DNA of 17,743 nucleotides from Leptotrichia sp. oral taxon 215 (GCA_905371725.1 CAJPML010000001.1:1-17743), one strand, 5' to 3'. Positions 8,333 through 16,246 are shown, counted from the first letter of the stretch. Notes: generated from the letters alone by a model not told the origin. Made by a program: numbers and translations.

Positions 8333-8989
8333 GTGGGACAAAAAGTCGATCCTAGAGGTATAAGAATAGGAATCACTAAAACATGGGATTCAAAATGGTT
8401 CGCCGAAGGAAAAGAATACTTAAATAATTTTCATGAAGATATAAAAATAAGAGAATACATCAAGAAAAACTACTATCATGCAGGAGTTTCAACTATTCAA
8501 ATTGAAAGAACATCTCCTACTGATATAACTATCATAATAGAAACAGGAAAAGCAGGAATTTTAATAGGAAGAAAAGGGCAGGAAATAGAAGCTTTAAAAA
8601 TAAATCTTGAAAAATTGACAAATAAGAAGATACAGGTTAAAGTACAGGAGATTAAAAATCCTAATAAAGATGCCCAGTTAGTTGCTGAAAGTATTGCAAC
8701 AGCTATTGAAAAAAGGGTTGCTTATAAGAGAGCAGTTCAACAGGCTATTCAAAGAGCTGAAAAAGCAGGAGTAAAAGGAATTAAAGTAATGGTATCGGGA
8801 AGATTAAACGGTGCCGAAATAGCAAGAAGTGAATGGACACTTTCAGGAAGAGTACCATTACATACTTTAAGAGCGGATGTTGATTATGCAACTGCAACTG
8901 CATTTACTACATATGGTGCATTAGGATTAAAGGTATGGATATTCAATGGTGAAGTTCTTTCTAATAAAAAGGAAGGAGGAAATGAGTAA
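8333..8989 (+). CDS. rpsC: 30S ribosomal protein S3 (uS3)
   Basis: S3 lies at the mRNA entry pore and takes part in helicase activity. The 218-aa product begins [20 protein letters not shown], as in the family, and has a type-2 KH domain with the GRKG loop at residues 79-82, then the C-terminal S3 domain with [13 protein letters not shown] and [15 protein letters not shown]. The start is GTG 8333 after AAGGAGGT (8319-8326). The stop TAA shares its last base with the rplP ATG. Slightly shorter than E. coli S3 (233 aa), mainly at the C-terminus, but within the usual range. Confidence 0.97.
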   Translation: MGQKVDPRGIRIGITKTWDSKWFAEGKEYLNNFHEDIKIREYIKKNYYHAGVSTIQIERTSPTDITIIIETGKAGILIGRKGQEIEALKINLEKLTNKKIQVKVQEIKNPNKDAQLVAESIATAIEKRVAYKRAVQQAIQRAEKAGVKGIKVMVSGRLNGAEIARSEWTLSGRVPLHTLRADVDYATATAFTTYGALGLKVWIFNGEVLSNKKEGGNE

Positions 8990-9414
8990 TGTTAATACCT
9001 AAAAGAACGAAATACAGAAAACAGTTCAGAGGAAAAATGGGTGGTATAGCAACTAAAGGAAACAAAGTAGATTTTGGAGAATTTGGACTTGCCGCTAAAG
9101 AATTTGGATGGATAACATCAAGACAAATAGAAGCATGCAGAATTACAATTAATAGAACATTTAAAAGGGAAGGAAAAATCTGGATAAGAATATTCCCTGA
9201 TAAACCTTATACAAAAAGACCTGAAGGAACAAGAATGGGTAAAGGTAAAGGTAATGCAGAAGGTTGGGTAGCAGTAGTTAAAAAGAATAAAATAATGTTT
9301 GAAGTTGGTGGAGTATCAGAAGAGAAAGCCAAAGAAGCATTAAGAAAAGCTGGACATAAACTACCTATCAAAGTCAGATTTGTAAAAAGAGAAGAAGTGG
9401 GTGGTGATAAGTAA
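8989..9414 (+). CDS. rplP: 50S ribosomal protein L16 (uL16)
   Basis: L16 positions the A-site tRNA and is a late 50S assembly protein. The 141-aa product begins [19 protein letters not shown] and contains the conserved loop [17 protein letters not shown] around residues 68-84, which approaches the peptidyl transferase centre. The start ATG 8989 overlaps the rpsC stop by one base, with Shine-Dalgarno GAAGGAGG (8972-8979) in the end of rpsC. Its own stop overlaps the rpmC ATG the same way, so rpsC, rplP and rpmC are probably translationally coupled. Confidence 0.97.
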   Translation: MLIPKRTKYRKQFRGKMGGIATKGNKVDFGEFGLAAKEFGWITSRQIEACRITINRTFKREGKIWIRIFPDKPYTKRPEGTRMGKGKGNAEGWVAVVKKNKIMFEVGGVSEEKAKEALRKAGHKLPIKVRFVKREEVGGDK

Positions 9415-9620
9415 TGACAGCAAATGAAATTAGAGAATTATCATTAGAAGAATTGAATGAAAAAGTTAAAGAATTAAAACAGGAATTGTTCAATTTAAAA
9501 TTTCAGAATCTAGCAAAATTACAGGACACTCCTATAAACACTGCAAAAATAAGAGAAGTGAAAAGAGATGTTGCTAGAATAAAAACAATTATAACTGAGA
9601 AAACAAAGACTGTAAAATAG
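9414..9620 (+). CDS. rpmC: 50S ribosomal protein L29 (uL29)
   Basis: L29 is a small helical hairpin at the rim of the exit tunnel, next to L23, where it contributes to trigger factor and SRP binding. The 68-aa product reads [19 protein letters not shown] at residues 5-23 and has the conserved [15 protein letters not shown] turn (about 25-39) before a basic second helix. The start ATG 9414 overlaps the rplP stop codon; GTGGTG (9401-9406 region) is a weak ribosome-binding site, consistent with coupling. The stop TAG overlaps the Shine-Dalgarno of rpsQ. Confidence 0.96.
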   Translation: MTANEIRELSLEELNEKVKELKQELFNLKFQNLAKLQDTPINTAKIREVKRDVARIKTIITEKTKTVK

Positions 9621-9632
9621 GAGGATTCGTCA

Positions 9633-9893
9633 GTGGAAAATAAAAGAAACGAAAGAAAAGTAAGAGAAGGTATTGTTGTTTCTGATAAAATGGATAAGAC
9701 TGTAGTTGTTCTTGAAGAAACAATGAAACTGCATAAACTTTATAAGAAAAGAGTAAAAACTTCAAAAAAATATAAAGCTCATGATGAAAAGAACGAATGC
9801 GGTGTTGGAGATAAAGTTCAAATAATGGAAACAAGACCGTTAAGTAGAGAAAAAAGATGGAGAGTTGTAACTATTTTAGAAAAAGCGAAATAG
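9633..9893 (+). CDS. rpsQ: 30S ribosomal protein S17 (uS17)
   Basis: S17 is a primary 16S-binding OB-fold protein of the 30S body. The 86-aa product contains [17 protein letters not shown] (residues 13-29), [18 protein letters not shown] and the C-terminal [20 protein letters not shown] signature (about 59-78). The start is GTG 9633, 8 nt after AGGAGG (9619-9624), which itself overlaps the rpmC stop codon. It ends the classical S10 gene set; rplN follows after 32 nt with no terminator, so the S10 and spc sets run together. Confidence 0.96.
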   Translation: MENKRNERKVREGIVVSDKMDKTVVVLEETMKLHKLYKKRVKTSKKYKAHDEKNECGVGDKVQIMETRPLSREKRWRVVTILEKAK

Positions 9894-9925
9894 TTTTCAG
9901 TAAATTTGAGAGGAGGAAATTTTAA

Positions 9926-10294
9926 ATGGTTCAACAACAGACTATGCTTAATGTTGCTGATAATACCGGAGCAAAGAAAATAATGGTAATCAGAGTATTA
10001 GGTGGATCAAGAAGAAGATTCGGGAAAATAGGAGATATAGTTGTAGCGTCTGTTAAGGAAGCTATACCGAATGGAAACGTAAAAAAAGGTGACGTTGTTA
10101 AAGCTGTAGTAGTAAGAACTAGAAAAGAATTAAAAAGAGCAGACGGATCATATATAAAATTTGATGATAATGCGGCAGTAATATTAAACTCAGCATTAGA
10201 AGTAAGAGGTACGAGAATTTTTGGACCTGTAGCAAGAGAATTGAGGGCAAAAAACTTTATGAAAATAGTATCTCTGGCACCAGAAGTATTATAG
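9926..10294 (+). CDS. rplN: 50S ribosomal protein L14 (uL14)
   Basis: L14 lies at the subunit interface (bridges B5 and B8) and is the docking site of the silencing factor RsfS. The 122-aa product begins [18 protein letters not shown] and contains [20 protein letters not shown] (residues 24-43) and the C-terminal [14 protein letters not shown], the family signature. The start ATG 9926 follows GAGGAGG (9910-9916). Length is exactly the common bacterial size. First gene of the spc set, 32 nt after rpsQ. Confidence 0.97.
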   Translation: MVQQQTMLNVADNTGAKKIMVIRVLGGSRRRFGKIGDIVVASVKEAIPNGNVKKGDVVKAVVVRTRKELKRADGSYIKFDDNAAVILNSALEVRGTRIFGPVARELRAKNFMKIVSLAPEVL

Positions 10295-10319
10295 TTATTA
10301 TAGGAAGGAGGGTTTACGC

Positions 10320-10706
10320 GTGGCTAAACCAAGAGTTAAATCAGTACCTAACAAATTACATGTAAAAACTGGAGATACAGTTGTTGTAATTAGCGGTAGA
10401 TCAAAGGATTTGTCAAGAAATGATAAAGGTGAAGGACAAACAGGAGATAAAGGAAAAGTCGGAAAAGTGTTAAAAGTATTCCCTAAGACAGGAAAAATCA
10501 TAGTTGAAGGTGTTAATATACAAAAAAGACATGTTAAACCTAATGCAATGAACCCACAAGGCGAAGTTGTAGAAAAAGAAATGCCAATTTTCTCTTCTAA
10601 AGTTATGCTTTGGGATGAAAGTGCAAAAAAGGGAACAAGAGTAAGATTTGAAATAAAAGATAACAAAAAGGTAAGAGTATCGGTAGTATCCGGTAATGAA
10701 ATATAG
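10320..10706 (+). CDS. rplX: 50S ribosomal protein L24 (uL24) with an insertion in the KOW motif
   Basis: L24 is an assembly initiator of the 50S subunit at the tunnel-exit side. The 128-aa product is longer than the usual ~100-110 aa. The KOW motif, normally close to ISGKDKGKVGKV, is split here: ISGRS at residues 24-28, then an acidic, glycine-rich stretch to residue 42, then DKGKVGKVLKV. The DKG triplet occurs twice (35-37 and 43-45), suggesting a short duplication. The rest (VEGVNIQKRHVKP, GEVVEKEMPI) is typical, so the gene looks intact. Start GTG 10320 follows GGAAGGAGG (10303-10311). There is a 25-nt gap to rplN and 24 nt to rplE. Confidence 0.95.
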   Translation: MAKPRVKSVPNKLHVKTGDTVVVISGRSKDLSRNDKGEGQTGDKGKVGKVLKVFPKTGKIIVEGVNIQKRHVKPNAMNPQGEVVEKEMPIFSSKVMLWDESAKKGTRVRFEIKDNKKVRVSVVSGNEI

Positions 10707-10730
10707 GATTTAGAGAGGAGGAAAACTTAA

Positions 10731-11285
10731 GTGGCTGAAAAATATATTCCAAGATTACAAAAATTATATAAAGAAGAATTAGTTTCTGCATTGATGAAAG
10801 AATTAAATATTTCTAATGTTATGCAAGTGCCTAAATTAGATAAAATTGTAGTAAATATGGGGATTGGAGAAGCAGTAAGCAACCCTAAGTTAATTGATAC
10901 TGCATTAAAAGAATTAGCACAAATTACAGGACAGCAGCCTGTACCAAGAGCGGCAAGAAAATCTGAAGCAGGATTTAAATTAAGAGAAGGACAGAAAATC
11001 GGAGCAAAAGTTACTTTAAGAAAAGAGAGAATGTATGAATTTCTTGATAGACTAATAAGCATAACTTTACCAAGAGTTAGAGACTTTGAAGGAGTATCGC
11101 CAAAAGGATTTGATGGTAGAGGTAACTATACATTGGGATTAAAAGAGCAAATTGTGTTTCCTGAAATCGAAATTGATAAAGTTGACAAAACATTAGGATT
11201 AGGTATTACTATAGTTTCAACTGCACAGAACGATGAAGAAGGAAGAGCATTATTGAAAGCATTCGGAATGCCGTTTGCAAAATAG
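10731..11285 (+). CDS. rplE: 50S ribosomal protein L5 (uL5)
   Basis: L5 binds 5S rRNA and forms the central-protuberance bridge B1b to S13. The 184-aa product shows [17 protein letters not shown] (residues 33-49), the [19 protein letters not shown] segment (about 71-89) and the C-terminal [19 protein letters not shown]. The start is GTG 10731 after GAGGAGG (10716-10722). Length is a few residues above the common 179, at the N-terminus. rpsN follows after 31 nt. Confidence 0.97.
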   Translation: MAEKYIPRLQKLYKEELVSALMKELNISNVMQVPKLDKIVVNMGIGEAVSNPKLIDTALKELAQITGQQPVPRAARKSEAGFKLREGQKIGAKVTLRKERMYEFLDRLISITLPRVRDFEGVSPKGFDGRGNYTLGLKEQIVFPEIEIDKVDKTLGLGITIVSTAQNDEEGRALLKAFGMPFAK

Positions 11286-11316
11286 GTTGTATTTTGAAGG
11301 AGGTGTAACTTAATAA

Positions 11317-11604
11317 ATGGCTAAAAAAGCAATGGTTGAAAGAAATTTAAAAAGAGAAAAAACAGTTGATAAATATGCAGCAAAAAGAGCTGAATTAAAG
11401 GCAAGAGCTAAAACAGGTGATAGAGAGGCAATTATAGAATTATCGAAATTACCAAGAAATGCATCGCCTACAAGAGTGAGAAACAGATGTCAGTTAAATG
11501 GAAGACCTAGAGGATTCATGAGAGAATTTGGAATTTCAAGAGTAATGTTCAGAAAATTAGCGGGAGAGGGAGCTATCCCTGGAGTAAAGAAATCAAGTTG
11601 GTAA
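11317..11604 (+). CDS. rpsN: 30S ribosomal protein S14 (uS14), zinc-free long type
   Basis: S14 belongs to the 30S head near the A-site and contacts S3 and S10. The 95-aa product is the long form without a zinc ribbon: there is a single cysteine (C58, in [13 protein letters not shown]), no CxxC pairs, and a ~30-residue helical segment (about 24-48) absent from the 61-aa zinc type. The C-terminus [15 protein letters not shown] is typical. The start ATG 11317 has its Shine-Dalgarno GAAGGAGGT ending at 11304, an unusually long spacing of about 12 nt. A zinc-independent S14 avoids the zinc-responsive paralogue swap known in many bacteria. Confidence 0.96.
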   Translation: MAKKAMVERNLKREKTVDKYAAKRAELKARAKTGDREAIIELSKLPRNASPTRVRNRCQLNGRPRGFMREFGISRVMFRKLAGEGAIPGVKKSSW

Positions 11605-11625
11605 TTTTGAGAGGAGGAGAAATAA

Positions 11626-12021
11626 ATGCATTTAACAGATCCTATTGCTGATATGCTTACTAGAATTAGAAACGGAAACATGGCTAAACATACAGAAGTT
11701 AAAGTACCGTTTTCTAAAATAAAGGAAAGTATGGCTAACATACTAAAAAATGAAGGATATATAACTGGTTACGAAATTAAGGAAGAAGGAAATATAAGAG
11801 ATATAGTAGTAACTTTAAAATATATGGATGGAGATGCTGTAATAAAAGGATTGAAAAGAATTTCAAAACCTGGAAGAAGAGTATATACATCTGTTGAAAA
11901 TTTACCTAAAGTATTAGGTGGATTAGGAATTGCCATTGTCTCAACACCTAAAGGTGTTATTACAGACAAGGAATGCAGAAAGCATAGCGTTGGTGGAGAA
12001 GTACTCTGCTACGTGTGGTAA
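11626..12021 (+). CDS. rpsH: 30S ribosomal protein S8 (uS8)
   Basis: S8 is a primary binder of 16S helix 21; in E. coli it represses the spc operon by binding a mimic near rplE. The 131-aa product begins [17 protein letters not shown] and ends with [26 protein letters not shown] in family fashion (last ~26 residues), including the conserved [10 protein letters not shown]. The start ATG 11626 follows GAGGAGG (11611-11617). It is 21 nt after rpsN. I see no convincing S8-site mimic in the short rplX-rplE spacer. Confidence 0.97.
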   Translation: MHLTDPIADMLTRIRNGNMAKHTEVKVPFSKIKESMANILKNEGYITGYEIKEEGNIRDIVVTLKYMDGDAVIKGLKRISKPGRRVYTSVENLPKVLGGLGIAIVSTPKGVITDKECRKHSVGGEVLCYVW

Positions 12022-12052
12022 TTTACGCATTTTATAAAATAGGAGGAAAGTT

Positions 12053-12586
12053 ATGTCAAGAATAGGTAAAAAACCTATAACTATACCTGCAGGTGTAGAA
12101 ATTAAACAAGATGGAAATAAGTTTACTGTTAAAGGACCTAAAGGGCAGCTTGAAAGAGAATTAAGCAGTGAAATAAAAGTAAATATAGACGGCAGCGAAA
12201 TAACTTTTGAAAGACCTAATGATTTACCTAACATAAGAGCTCTTCACGGAACAACAAGAGCAAACTTAAACAATATGGTTACAGGAGTAAGTCAAGGTTT
12301 TGAAATTAAACTGGAATTAGTAGGGGTAGGATACAGAGTACAGGCCAGTGGTAAAGGACTTACTTTAGCTCTAGGATATTCTCATCCTGTAGAAATAGAG
12401 CCTATTGAAGGAATTACTTTCAAAGTTGAAGGAAACACTAAAATAACTGTTGAAGGAATTGATAAACAATTAGTTGGACAAGTTGCTGCGAACATAAGAG
12501 CAAAAAGACCACCTGAACCTTACAAAGGAAAAGGAGTTAAGTATGCTGATGAAGTAATCAGAAGAAAAGAAGGTAAGAAAGGATAG
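12053..12586 (+). CDS. rplF: 50S ribosomal protein L6 (uL6)
   Basis: L6 binds 23S rRNA near the sarcin-ricin loop and the factor-binding site. The 177-aa product has two repeated domains: [17 protein letters not shown] at the start and, in the second half, [15 protein letters not shown] with the C-terminal [19 protein letters not shown] signature (about 149-167). The start ATG 12053 follows AGGAGG (12041-12046). The stop TAG overlaps the AGGAGGT Shine-Dalgarno (12585-12591) of rplR, which starts 13 nt later. Confidence 0.97.
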   Translation: MSRIGKKPITIPAGVEIKQDGNKFTVKGPKGQLERELSSEIKVNIDGSEITFERPNDLPNIRALHGTTRANLNNMVTGVSQGFEIKLELVGVGYRVQASGKGLTLALGYSHPVEIEPIEGITFKVEGNTKITVEGIDKQLVGQVAANIRAKRPPEPYKGKGVKYADEVIRRKEGKKG

Positions 12587-12599
12587 GAGGTAGATTTTA

Positions 12600-12962
12600 A
12601 TGGTAAAAAAACTTGATAGAAATAAATTAAGACAAAAAAAACATAGAAGTATTAGAAAAAAAATCGTTGGAACTGCTGAAAGACCTAGACTTGCTGTGTA
12701 TAGAAGTTTACAAAATATCTTTGTTCAAGTAATTGATGATACTACAGGAAATACTTTAGTTTCTGCGTCAACTATTGAAAAAGGTGCAAAAATTGAAAAA
12801 GGTTCAAATATTGAAGCAGCTAAACAAATAGGAGAAAGAATTGCTAAAAAAGCATTAGATAAAGGGATTACTGCTGTTGTATTCGACAGAGGAGGATACG
12901 TGTACACAGGAAGAGTTAAAGCTGTGGCAGATGCTGCAAGAGAAGCAGGATTAAAATTCTAA
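12600..12962 (+). CDS. rplR: 50S ribosomal protein L18 (uL18)
   Basis: L18 carries 5S rRNA into the central protuberance together with L5. The 120-aa product contains [19 protein letters not shown] at the basic N-terminus, [21 protein letters not shown] (about 27-47) and the C-terminal [20 protein letters not shown] (about 94-113), all typical. The start ATG 12600 follows AGGAGGT (12585-12591), which overlaps the rplF stop codon. rpsE follows after 18 nt. Confidence 0.97.
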   Translation: MVKKLDRNKLRQKKHRSIRKKIVGTAERPRLAVYRSLQNIFVQVIDDTTGNTLVSASTIEKGAKIEKGSNIEAAKQIGERIAKKALDKGITAVVFDRGGYVYTGRVKAVADAAREAGLKF

Positions 12963-12980
12963 AGATAAGGAGGATTTATT

Positions 12981-13490
12981 TTGGCTAGAGATAGAGATAA
13001 CAGAGAAAGAGAAAGTGAATATAAAGAAAGACTTTTAAGAATAAGCAGAGTTTCTAAAACTGTTAAAGGAGGAAGAAGAATTTCGTTCTCAGTATTAGCA
13101 GCTGTTGGAGATGAAAAAGGAAAAGTAGGTATCGGTTTAGGAAAAGCTAACGGTGTACCTGATGCAATCAGAAAAGCCATCGCAAATGCTAAGAAAAACT
13201 TAGTAAATGTTTCATTAAAAGGTGGAACATTACCGCATGAGCAAATTGGTAAATATAATGCAACGTCTGTATTATTGAAACCAGCTTCAAAAGGGACAGG
13301 AGTTATCGCTGGTTCAGCAACTAGGGAATTATTAGAGTTAGCAGGTGTAAAAGACGTGCTTACAAAAATTAGAGGTTCAAAAACTAAAGATAACGTTGCA
13401 AGAGCAACTTTAGAAGGACTTAAACAATTACGTTCTCTTGAAGACGTAGCAAGACTTAGAGGAAAATCAGTTGAAGAAATTTTAGGATAA
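12981..13490 (+). CDS. rpsE: 30S ribosomal protein S5 (uS5)
   Basis: S5 shapes the mRNA entry channel and influences fidelity; loop changes are linked to spectinomycin resistance. The 169-aa product has the N-terminal double-stranded-RNA-binding fold with VSKTVKGGRRISFSVLAAVGD (about 24-44) and KVGIGLGKANGVPDAIRKA (about 50-68), then the C-terminal GTGVIAGSATRELLELAGVKD. The loop reads KGGRR without deletion. The start is TTG 12981, 8 nt after AAGGAGG (12967-12973); no ATG lies nearby. Length is normal. Confidence 0.96.
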   Translation: MARDRDNRERESEYKERLLRISRVSKTVKGGRRISFSVLAAVGDEKGKVGIGLGKANGVPDAIRKAIANAKKNLVNVSLKGGTLPHEQIGKYNATSVLLKPASKGTGVIAGSATRELLELAGVKDVLTKIRGSKTKDNVARATLEGLKQLRSLEDVARLRGKSVEEILG

Positions 13491-13510
13491 TAGGTTAGGA
13501 GGTAAAATTA

Positions 13511-13690
13511 ATGTCTAAAGTAAAAGTAACACTTATTAAAGGAATTAATGGAAGAAAGCCTAATCATGTCGCTACTGTTAAATCACTTGGATTAAGAAAG
13601 ATAAGCCAAAGTGTTGTTCATAATAAAACAGCAGATATAGAAGGAAAAATAAAATTAGTTTCTTATTTACTTAAAGTAGAGGAGGTTTAG
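13511..13690 (+). CDS. rpmD: 50S ribosomal protein L30 (uL30)
   Basis: L30 is a small ferredoxin-like-fold protein of the 50S subunit. I translated this 59-aa gene by hand: it begins MSKVKVTLIKGINGRKPNH and contains the diagnostic VKSLGLRKISQSVVH (residues 23-37), followed by a C-terminal strand ending LLKVEEV. The start ATG 13511 follows TTAGGAGG (13495-13502). Its position between rpsE (20-nt gap) and rplO is the canonical one. The last codons, GAG GAG GTT, double as the Shine-Dalgarno for rplO, whose ATG lies 5 nt after this stop. Many bacteria lack L30, so its presence is a useful marker. Confidence 0.95.
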   Translation: MSKVKVTLIKGINGRKPNHVATVKSLGLRKISQSVVHNKTADIEGKIKLVSYLLKVEEV

Positions 13691-13695
13691 AATAA

Positions 13696-14310
13696 ATGAA
13701 TCTTAATGAATTAAGACCTGCTGATGGCTCTAAAAGAGATAGAAAAAGAGTAGGAAGAGGTCATGGTACAGGATGGGGAAAGACAGCAGGTAAAGGGCAT
13801 AACGGTCAGAAACAAAGATCAGGTACTTATGTTTCACCTATATTTGAAGGTGGACAGATGCCTATTGTAAGAAGAGTTCCTAAAAGAGGATTCTCAAATT
13901 CTCCATTTAAAAAAGATATGGTAGTTATTACATTATCTGATATTGTTGAAAAATTCAATGATGGAGATGTAGTAAGCTTAGAAACATTAGTAGAAAATGG
14001 AATAATTAAAAACCCTAAATTCAGACTTAAATATTCAGATGAAGCATTAAGAAATGTAAAAGGGAAAAAAGCTGTAAAAGAATATTTAGAAACAAATATC
14101 GAATCATACGTTAAAGAAAAAGATTTTACAAGCTTACTTAAAATAATTGGAAATGCTGAAGTTACAAAAAAATTGACTGTAAAAGCACACGGAATTTCAA
14201 AATCAGCTAAAGAATCTGTTGAAAAAGCAGGTGGAAGTGTAGAAATTCTTGAAGTTAAGTCATACTCAACTAAAGCAGGAAATAATAAAAATGAAAATGA
14301 GGATAAGTAA
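13696..14310 (+). CDS. rplO: 50S ribosomal protein L15 (uL15) with a ~40-aa internal insertion
   Basis: L15 is a late 50S assembly protein with a long N-terminal tail that winds through 23S rRNA. The 204-aa product is much longer than the usual ~145-150 aa. Residues 1-100 are typical (LNELRPADGSKRDRKRVGRG, KTAGKGHNGQKQRSG, EGGQMPIVRRVPKRGF). The C-terminal domain resumes at LLKIIGNAEVTKKLTVKAHG (147-166). Between them, residues ~107-146 form an extra charged, probably helical segment, and residues ~187-204 form a polar tail. The frame stays open, so it is a real extension rather than a frameshift. Start ATG 13696 uses the GAGGAGG at the end of rpmD. Confidence 0.95.
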   Translation: MNLNELRPADGSKRDRKRVGRGHGTGWGKTAGKGHNGQKQRSGTYVSPIFEGGQMPIVRRVPKRGFSNSPFKKDMVVITLSDIVEKFNDGDVVSLETLVENGIIKNPKFRLKYSDEALRNVKGKKAVKEYLETNIESYVKEKDFTSLLKIIGNAEVTKKLTVKAHGISKSAKESVEKAGGSVEILEVKSYSTKAGNNKNENEDK

Positions 14311-14346
14311 GATTTACATCTTGCTTTTTCTCATATATAAGGAGTA

Positions 14347-15672
14347 GTGGTAAGATTGACTTTAACTGAAGCAATAGTAAGTAGGATAAAAGCAATATTC
14401 AAAATACCCGAATTGGAAAAAAGAGTGTCTTTTACCTTGATTATGATTATCATTGCAAGAATTGGAATACATATCCCTGTTCCTGGAATTAATATGGATC
14501 TCTTTAAAGATTTTCAGAATAATGCAATAGCTGGATTTCTAAACTTATTTTCAGGTGGAGCCGTTGAGAGGGCTTCCATATTTTCACTGGGAATAATACC
14601 TTACATTAACGCATCAATCGTGTTTCAACTTTTAGGAGTTATTTTTCCTAAAATAGATGAAATGCAAAAAGAAGGGGGTAAGGAAAGAGATAAAATTACC
14701 CAATGGACAAGATATGTGACTATTATTCTAGCAATAGGTCAATCATTCGGAATATCAATAGCATTAATGGGAAGTGGAATGGTTATTGAGCCAGGACCTA
14801 GATTCATAGTAAGTTCAGTCGCATTAATGACAGGTGGAACAGCATTTCTGATGTGGATTTCAGAAAGAATATCAATAAGAGGTATCGGAAATGGTACATC
14901 TATGTTGATTTTCCTGAACATAGTAGCAGGATTACCAGGAGTATTACATAATATGTGGGCAAGTCTTGGTAAGGATAGTATAGGTATTGTCATGTTTACA
15001 TTATCGTTAGTACTATTTGTAGTAATCATAACTTTAATGGTAATAGTTCAGCTTGCTGAAAGAAGAGTTCCTATACAATATGCAGGAAAAGGTAGTTTGG
15101 GATTTGGTGGAGGACAAAGTGCAGTTGGAAGAAGAACATATCTGCCTTTAAAAATAAACATGTCTGGAGTAATGCCAATAATCTTTGCATCGGTATTGAT
15201 GGCGGCACCACCATTTATGGTTTCATTAATGAAAGACAGTAAATTAAAAACATTTTTAACATCTCAATTTGAGCCTAAAGGACCTATGTACCTGTTGTTA
15301 TTTGCAATATTGATTACAGTATTTTCTTTCTTTTATACTTTGACAATAGCATTTGATCCTGATAAAGTGGCAGATGACTTAAAGCAAAGTGGAGGAACAA
15401 TACCTACAGTAAGAGCAGGAGCAGAAACAGCTGATTATCTGGAAGGAGTAGCAACTAGAGTAACTTTTGGAAGTGCCATATTTCTTTCTCTATTAGGAAT
15501 ATTCCCTAACATCTGGTTTGGTTATTTTCTTAATACACATGTATTAATTGGTGGAACAAGTCTTCTGATTCTTGTAGGAACAGCAGTAGAACTACTTCAA
15601 CAGATAGATTCTTATCTGGCTGTTAAACAAATGAAAGGTTTTATAAAAAAAGATAGAAAAAGTAAAAGGTGA
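14347..15672 (+). CDS. secY: Protein translocase subunit SecY
   Basis: SecY is the channel of the SecYEG translocon, with ten expected membrane helices. From GTG 14347 the product is 441 aa. Recognised parts are HIPVPGIN (42-49), the plug/TM2 region SGGAVERASIFSLGIIPYIN (69-88), TM5 near 180-200 and the late motif FDPDKVADDLKQSGGTIPT (336-354). The TM6-TM7 cytoplasmic loop is unusual: after QYAG it is glycine-rich (GKGSLGFGGGQSAVG, 247-261) rather than the common KRVVGRKMYGGQSTH pattern. The start is uncertain: AAGGAG (14339-14344) is only 2 nt before GTG 14347 but 11 nt before TTG 14356, which may be the true start. Last gene of the long operon. Confidence 0.96.
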   Translation: MVRLTLTEAIVSRIKAIFKIPELEKRVSFTLIMIIIARIGIHIPVPGINMDLFKDFQNNAIAGFLNLFSGGAVERASIFSLGIIPYINASIVFQLLGVIFPKIDEMQKEGGKERDKITQWTRYVTIILAIGQSFGISIALMGSGMVIEPGPRFIVSSVALMTGGTAFLMWISERISIRGIGNGTSMLIFLNIVAGLPGVLHNMWASLGKDSIGIVMFTLSLVLFVVIITLMVIVQLAERRVPIQYAGKGSLGFGGGQSAVGRRTYLPLKINMSGVMPIIFASVLMAAPPFMVSLMKDSKLKTFLTSQFEPKGPMYLLLFAILITVFSFFYTLTIAFDPDKVADDLKQSGGTIPTVRAGAETADYLEGVATRVTFGSAIFLSLLGIFPNIWFGYFLNTHVLIGGTSLLILVGTAVELLQQIDSYLAVKQMKGFIKKDRKSKR

Positions 15673-15694
15673 AGTTAGAACTTCATCTTTTCTT
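15664..15694 (+). terminator. Rho-independent terminator after secY
   Basis: Positions 15664-15674 pair with 15681-15691 (11 bp, one G-U pair) around TTAGAA, with the T-rich 3' arm CTTTTCTT at 15687-15694. The stem overlaps the final secY codons and stop. It is the first convincing terminator after the promoter at 58 and marks the end of the str-S10-spc unit. Confidence 0.72.
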
Positions 15695-15704
15695 AAATTT
15701 AGAT

Positions 15705-15732
15705 TTTACTGAATTCTTATGATATCTATAAT
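15705..15732 (+). promoter_or_regulatory. Likely promoter of the exported-protein gene
   Basis: TTTACT (15705-15710) and a perfect TATAAT (15727-15732) are separated by 16 bp. A second TATAAT at 15745-15750 has no good -35 box. The 150-nt gap is very AT-rich, so chance matches are common, but a promoter is needed here because a terminator lies just upstream. Confidence 0.4.
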
Positions 15733-15822
15733 TTTTAATTTTATTATAATGTTTATAAAACAATATAAAAAAACAAAAAATTCTAAAGAAAATTTAAAAA
15801 AAGATATGAAGGAGATATTTCC

Positions 15823-16191
15823 ATGAAAAAATTTATAGTAATGATGGGGTTGTTAACAGGAATTACAAGTTTTGCTGCTGCAGGCTTAAATTTGCCGTTT
15901 ACAAGTGATGGTAAGTTACATGAAGAAAAATTGATAAACAGAAATATTCATTCAGAAGACACAGATATTGTAATAAAAAAAGTAGGAAATGGGAAATATG
16001 AAATTACACATTTTTTTTCAGATGCTGAATCTGAAAATGAAACAGAATGGAATCAGACTGAAGTATCAAAAGCAACTTTGAAAAAGAATGTAATTTGTGA
16101 TGAGTATAGCTGTATTGGATATGATACAAAGTTGAAAAAAGCTGTATTTTTGGATCAGGATGATATGAGAATCATCTATCCTGAATGGTAA
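15823..16191 (+). CDS. Small exported protein of unknown function
   Basis: I do not recognise this 122-aa protein. It starts at ATG 15823, preceded by GAAGGAGAT (15808-15816). Residues 1-20 form a clear Sec signal peptide: MKK, a hydrophobic core (FIVMMGLLTGI) and a small-residue cleavage region (SFAAAG), with cutting likely near residues 18-20. The mature part of about 100 residues is acidic and hydrophilic, with no membrane segment and two cysteines (C92 and C97, C-x4-C) that could form a disulfide in the periplasm. There is no lipobox. It stands alone between a terminator and a hairpin, so it is probably monocistronic. Expression is supported only by the signal peptide and good ribosome-binding site. 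Confidence 0.8.
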   Translation: MKKFIVMMGLLTGITSFAAAGLNLPFTSDGKLHEEKLINRNIHSEDTDIVIKKVGNGKYEITHFFSDAESENETEWNQTEVSKATLKKNVICDEYSCIGYDTKLKKAVFLDQDDMRIIYPEW

Positions 16192-16226
16192 TTATTAAAG
16201 AAAAAGTTCTCATTTTTCTTTAATAA
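16192..16226 (+). terminator. AT-rich hairpin terminator after the exported-protein gene
   Basis: Positions 16192-16205 pair perfectly with 16213-16226 (14 bp) around the loop GTTCTCA. The 3' arm begins TTTTTCTTT, which can act as the U tract; the 5' arm is A-rich, so it could work in both directions. It begins right after the stop codon at 16191. Confidence 0.55.
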
Positions 16227-16231
16227 AAATA

Positions 16232-16240
16232 TGATACAAT
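16232..16240 (+). promoter_or_regulatory. Extended -10 promoter in the 16192-16536 gap
   Basis: TGATACAAT (16232-16240) is a TG-n-TACAAT extended -10 element with no good -35 partner; TTTTTC lies at 16213-16218. A start near 16247 is predicted. No gene with a ribosome-binding site follows before the terminator at 16337. Confidence 0.45.
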
Positions 16241-16246
16241 ACAATT

